Of a DNA stretch of 6,474 nucleotides, positions 6,276-6,474 are shown piece by piece. Where the stretch lies: contig JACVSB010000101.1 of assembly GCA_014534155.1 (NCBI GenBank), positions 1 through 6,474 of the forward strand, given 5' to 3'. Every line of letters starts with the position of its first letter. Position 1 is the stretch's first letter. The position numbers and the translations under genes were made by a program. The DNA comes from Thermoleophilia bacterium. Its GTDB lineage: Bacteria > Actinomycetota > Thermoleophilia > Gaiellales > Gaiellaceae. The notes below the pieces were generated by a model. The model made no database searches, was not told where the DNA came from, and was given only the letters and a program-made list of their open reading frames with translations.

Positions 6276-6286
6276 TCGAGTCGTGA
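6272..6286 (+). other. Four-codon mini-ORF (ATG ATC GAG TCG TGA) bridging two genes
   Basis: The ATG overlaps the TGA of the fusion gene (ATGA, 6272-6275), and its own TGA overlaps the GTG of the next glycosyltransferase (GTGA, 6283-6286). A ribosome ending the upstream gene could restart here, read four codons and be delivered to the next start. This may be chance in a tightly packed operon; no ribosome binding site is seen. It is recorded as a layout feature, not as a protein gene. Confidence 0.3.
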
Positions 6287-6474
6287 GCGAGGCATCCCGA
6301 GCCCACGGCCCCACGTGGTCGGTGATGATCCCGGCCTACAACGCGGACAGGTACCTGCGCGAGACGCTCGCGTTCGTGCTGGCACAGGACCCGGGCCGCC
6401 AGGAGATGCAGATAGAGGTCGTCGACGACGCGTCCGCCGAGGATCCGACGCCCGTCGTGCGCGAGCTCGCGGGC
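6283..6474 (+). CDS. Family 2 glycosyltransferase, N-terminal part (cut by right window edge)
   Basis: 64 codons are in view before the window ends. After a short lead, residues 13-34 (WSVMIPAYNADRYLRETLAF begins at 12) show the GT2 nucleotide-sugar binding strand and helix, and residues 46-53 (IEVVDDAS) give the second strand with the conserved acidic pair. The metal site and catalytic region lie outside. The GTG start at 6283 is 7 bp after the fusion gene's stop. No strong Shine-Dalgarno is visible, consistent with coupled translation in the same operon. An internal ATG at codon 15 lies inside the first conserved strand and is too late. Specificity is unknown. Confidence 0.85.
   Translation, partial: MSEASRAHGPTWSVMIPAYNADRYLRETLAFVLAQDPGRQEMQIEVVDDASAEDPTPVVRELAG

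Overview
The window is very GC-rich throughout, with a strong preference for G/C at third codon positions, frequent GTG starts and alanine/arginine-rich proteins. This points to a high-GC bacterium, most likely an actinomycete-type lineage. The class Thermoleophilia is my guess from protein style alone, and I cannot prove it from the window. The high GC also produces long spurious open frames on both strands, so genes were called on protein-family motifs rather than on frame length.

Layout: (1) 1-543, minus strand: the N-terminal part of an M24-family (Xaa-Pro peptidase/creatinase-like) protein that runs off the left edge. (2) 544-929: a non-coding, hairpin-dense stretch holding two copies of a structured repeat built around GGGGTCAGACCCC, plus further GC-rich inverted repeats. 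(3) 930-1886, minus strand: a family 2 glycosyltransferase. (4) 1887-2012: a divergent intergenic region. (5) 2013 to the right edge, plus strand: a tightly packed gene run of a NodB-type (CE4) polysaccharide deacetylase, a GT2 glycosyltransferase, a WaaE/KdtX-like GT2 glycosyltransferase, a GT2-like domain fused to an APH/choline-kinase-like phosphotransferase domain, and the start of another GT2 glycosyltransferase. Gaps in this run are 6 bp, a GTGA overlap, 1 bp and 7 bp, so it is very probably one transcription unit.

Together the genes look like part of a cell-surface glycan locus. Four glycosyltransferase genes and one glycosyltransferase-kinase fusion would add sugars stepwise at the cytoplasmic face of the membrane, the deacetylase would remove N-acetyl groups from a sugar unit, and the kinase-like domain could add a phosphate to a sugar or another small group. 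Flippase, polymerase and sugar-nucleotide genes are not in view, so the type of polymer cannot be named.

The two points most worth following are the GT2-APH fusion, in which the usual nucleotide-binding lysine position appears to be histidine while the catalytic motifs are intact, and the paired intergenic repeat, whose two copies show a compensatory base-pair change in the same stem.
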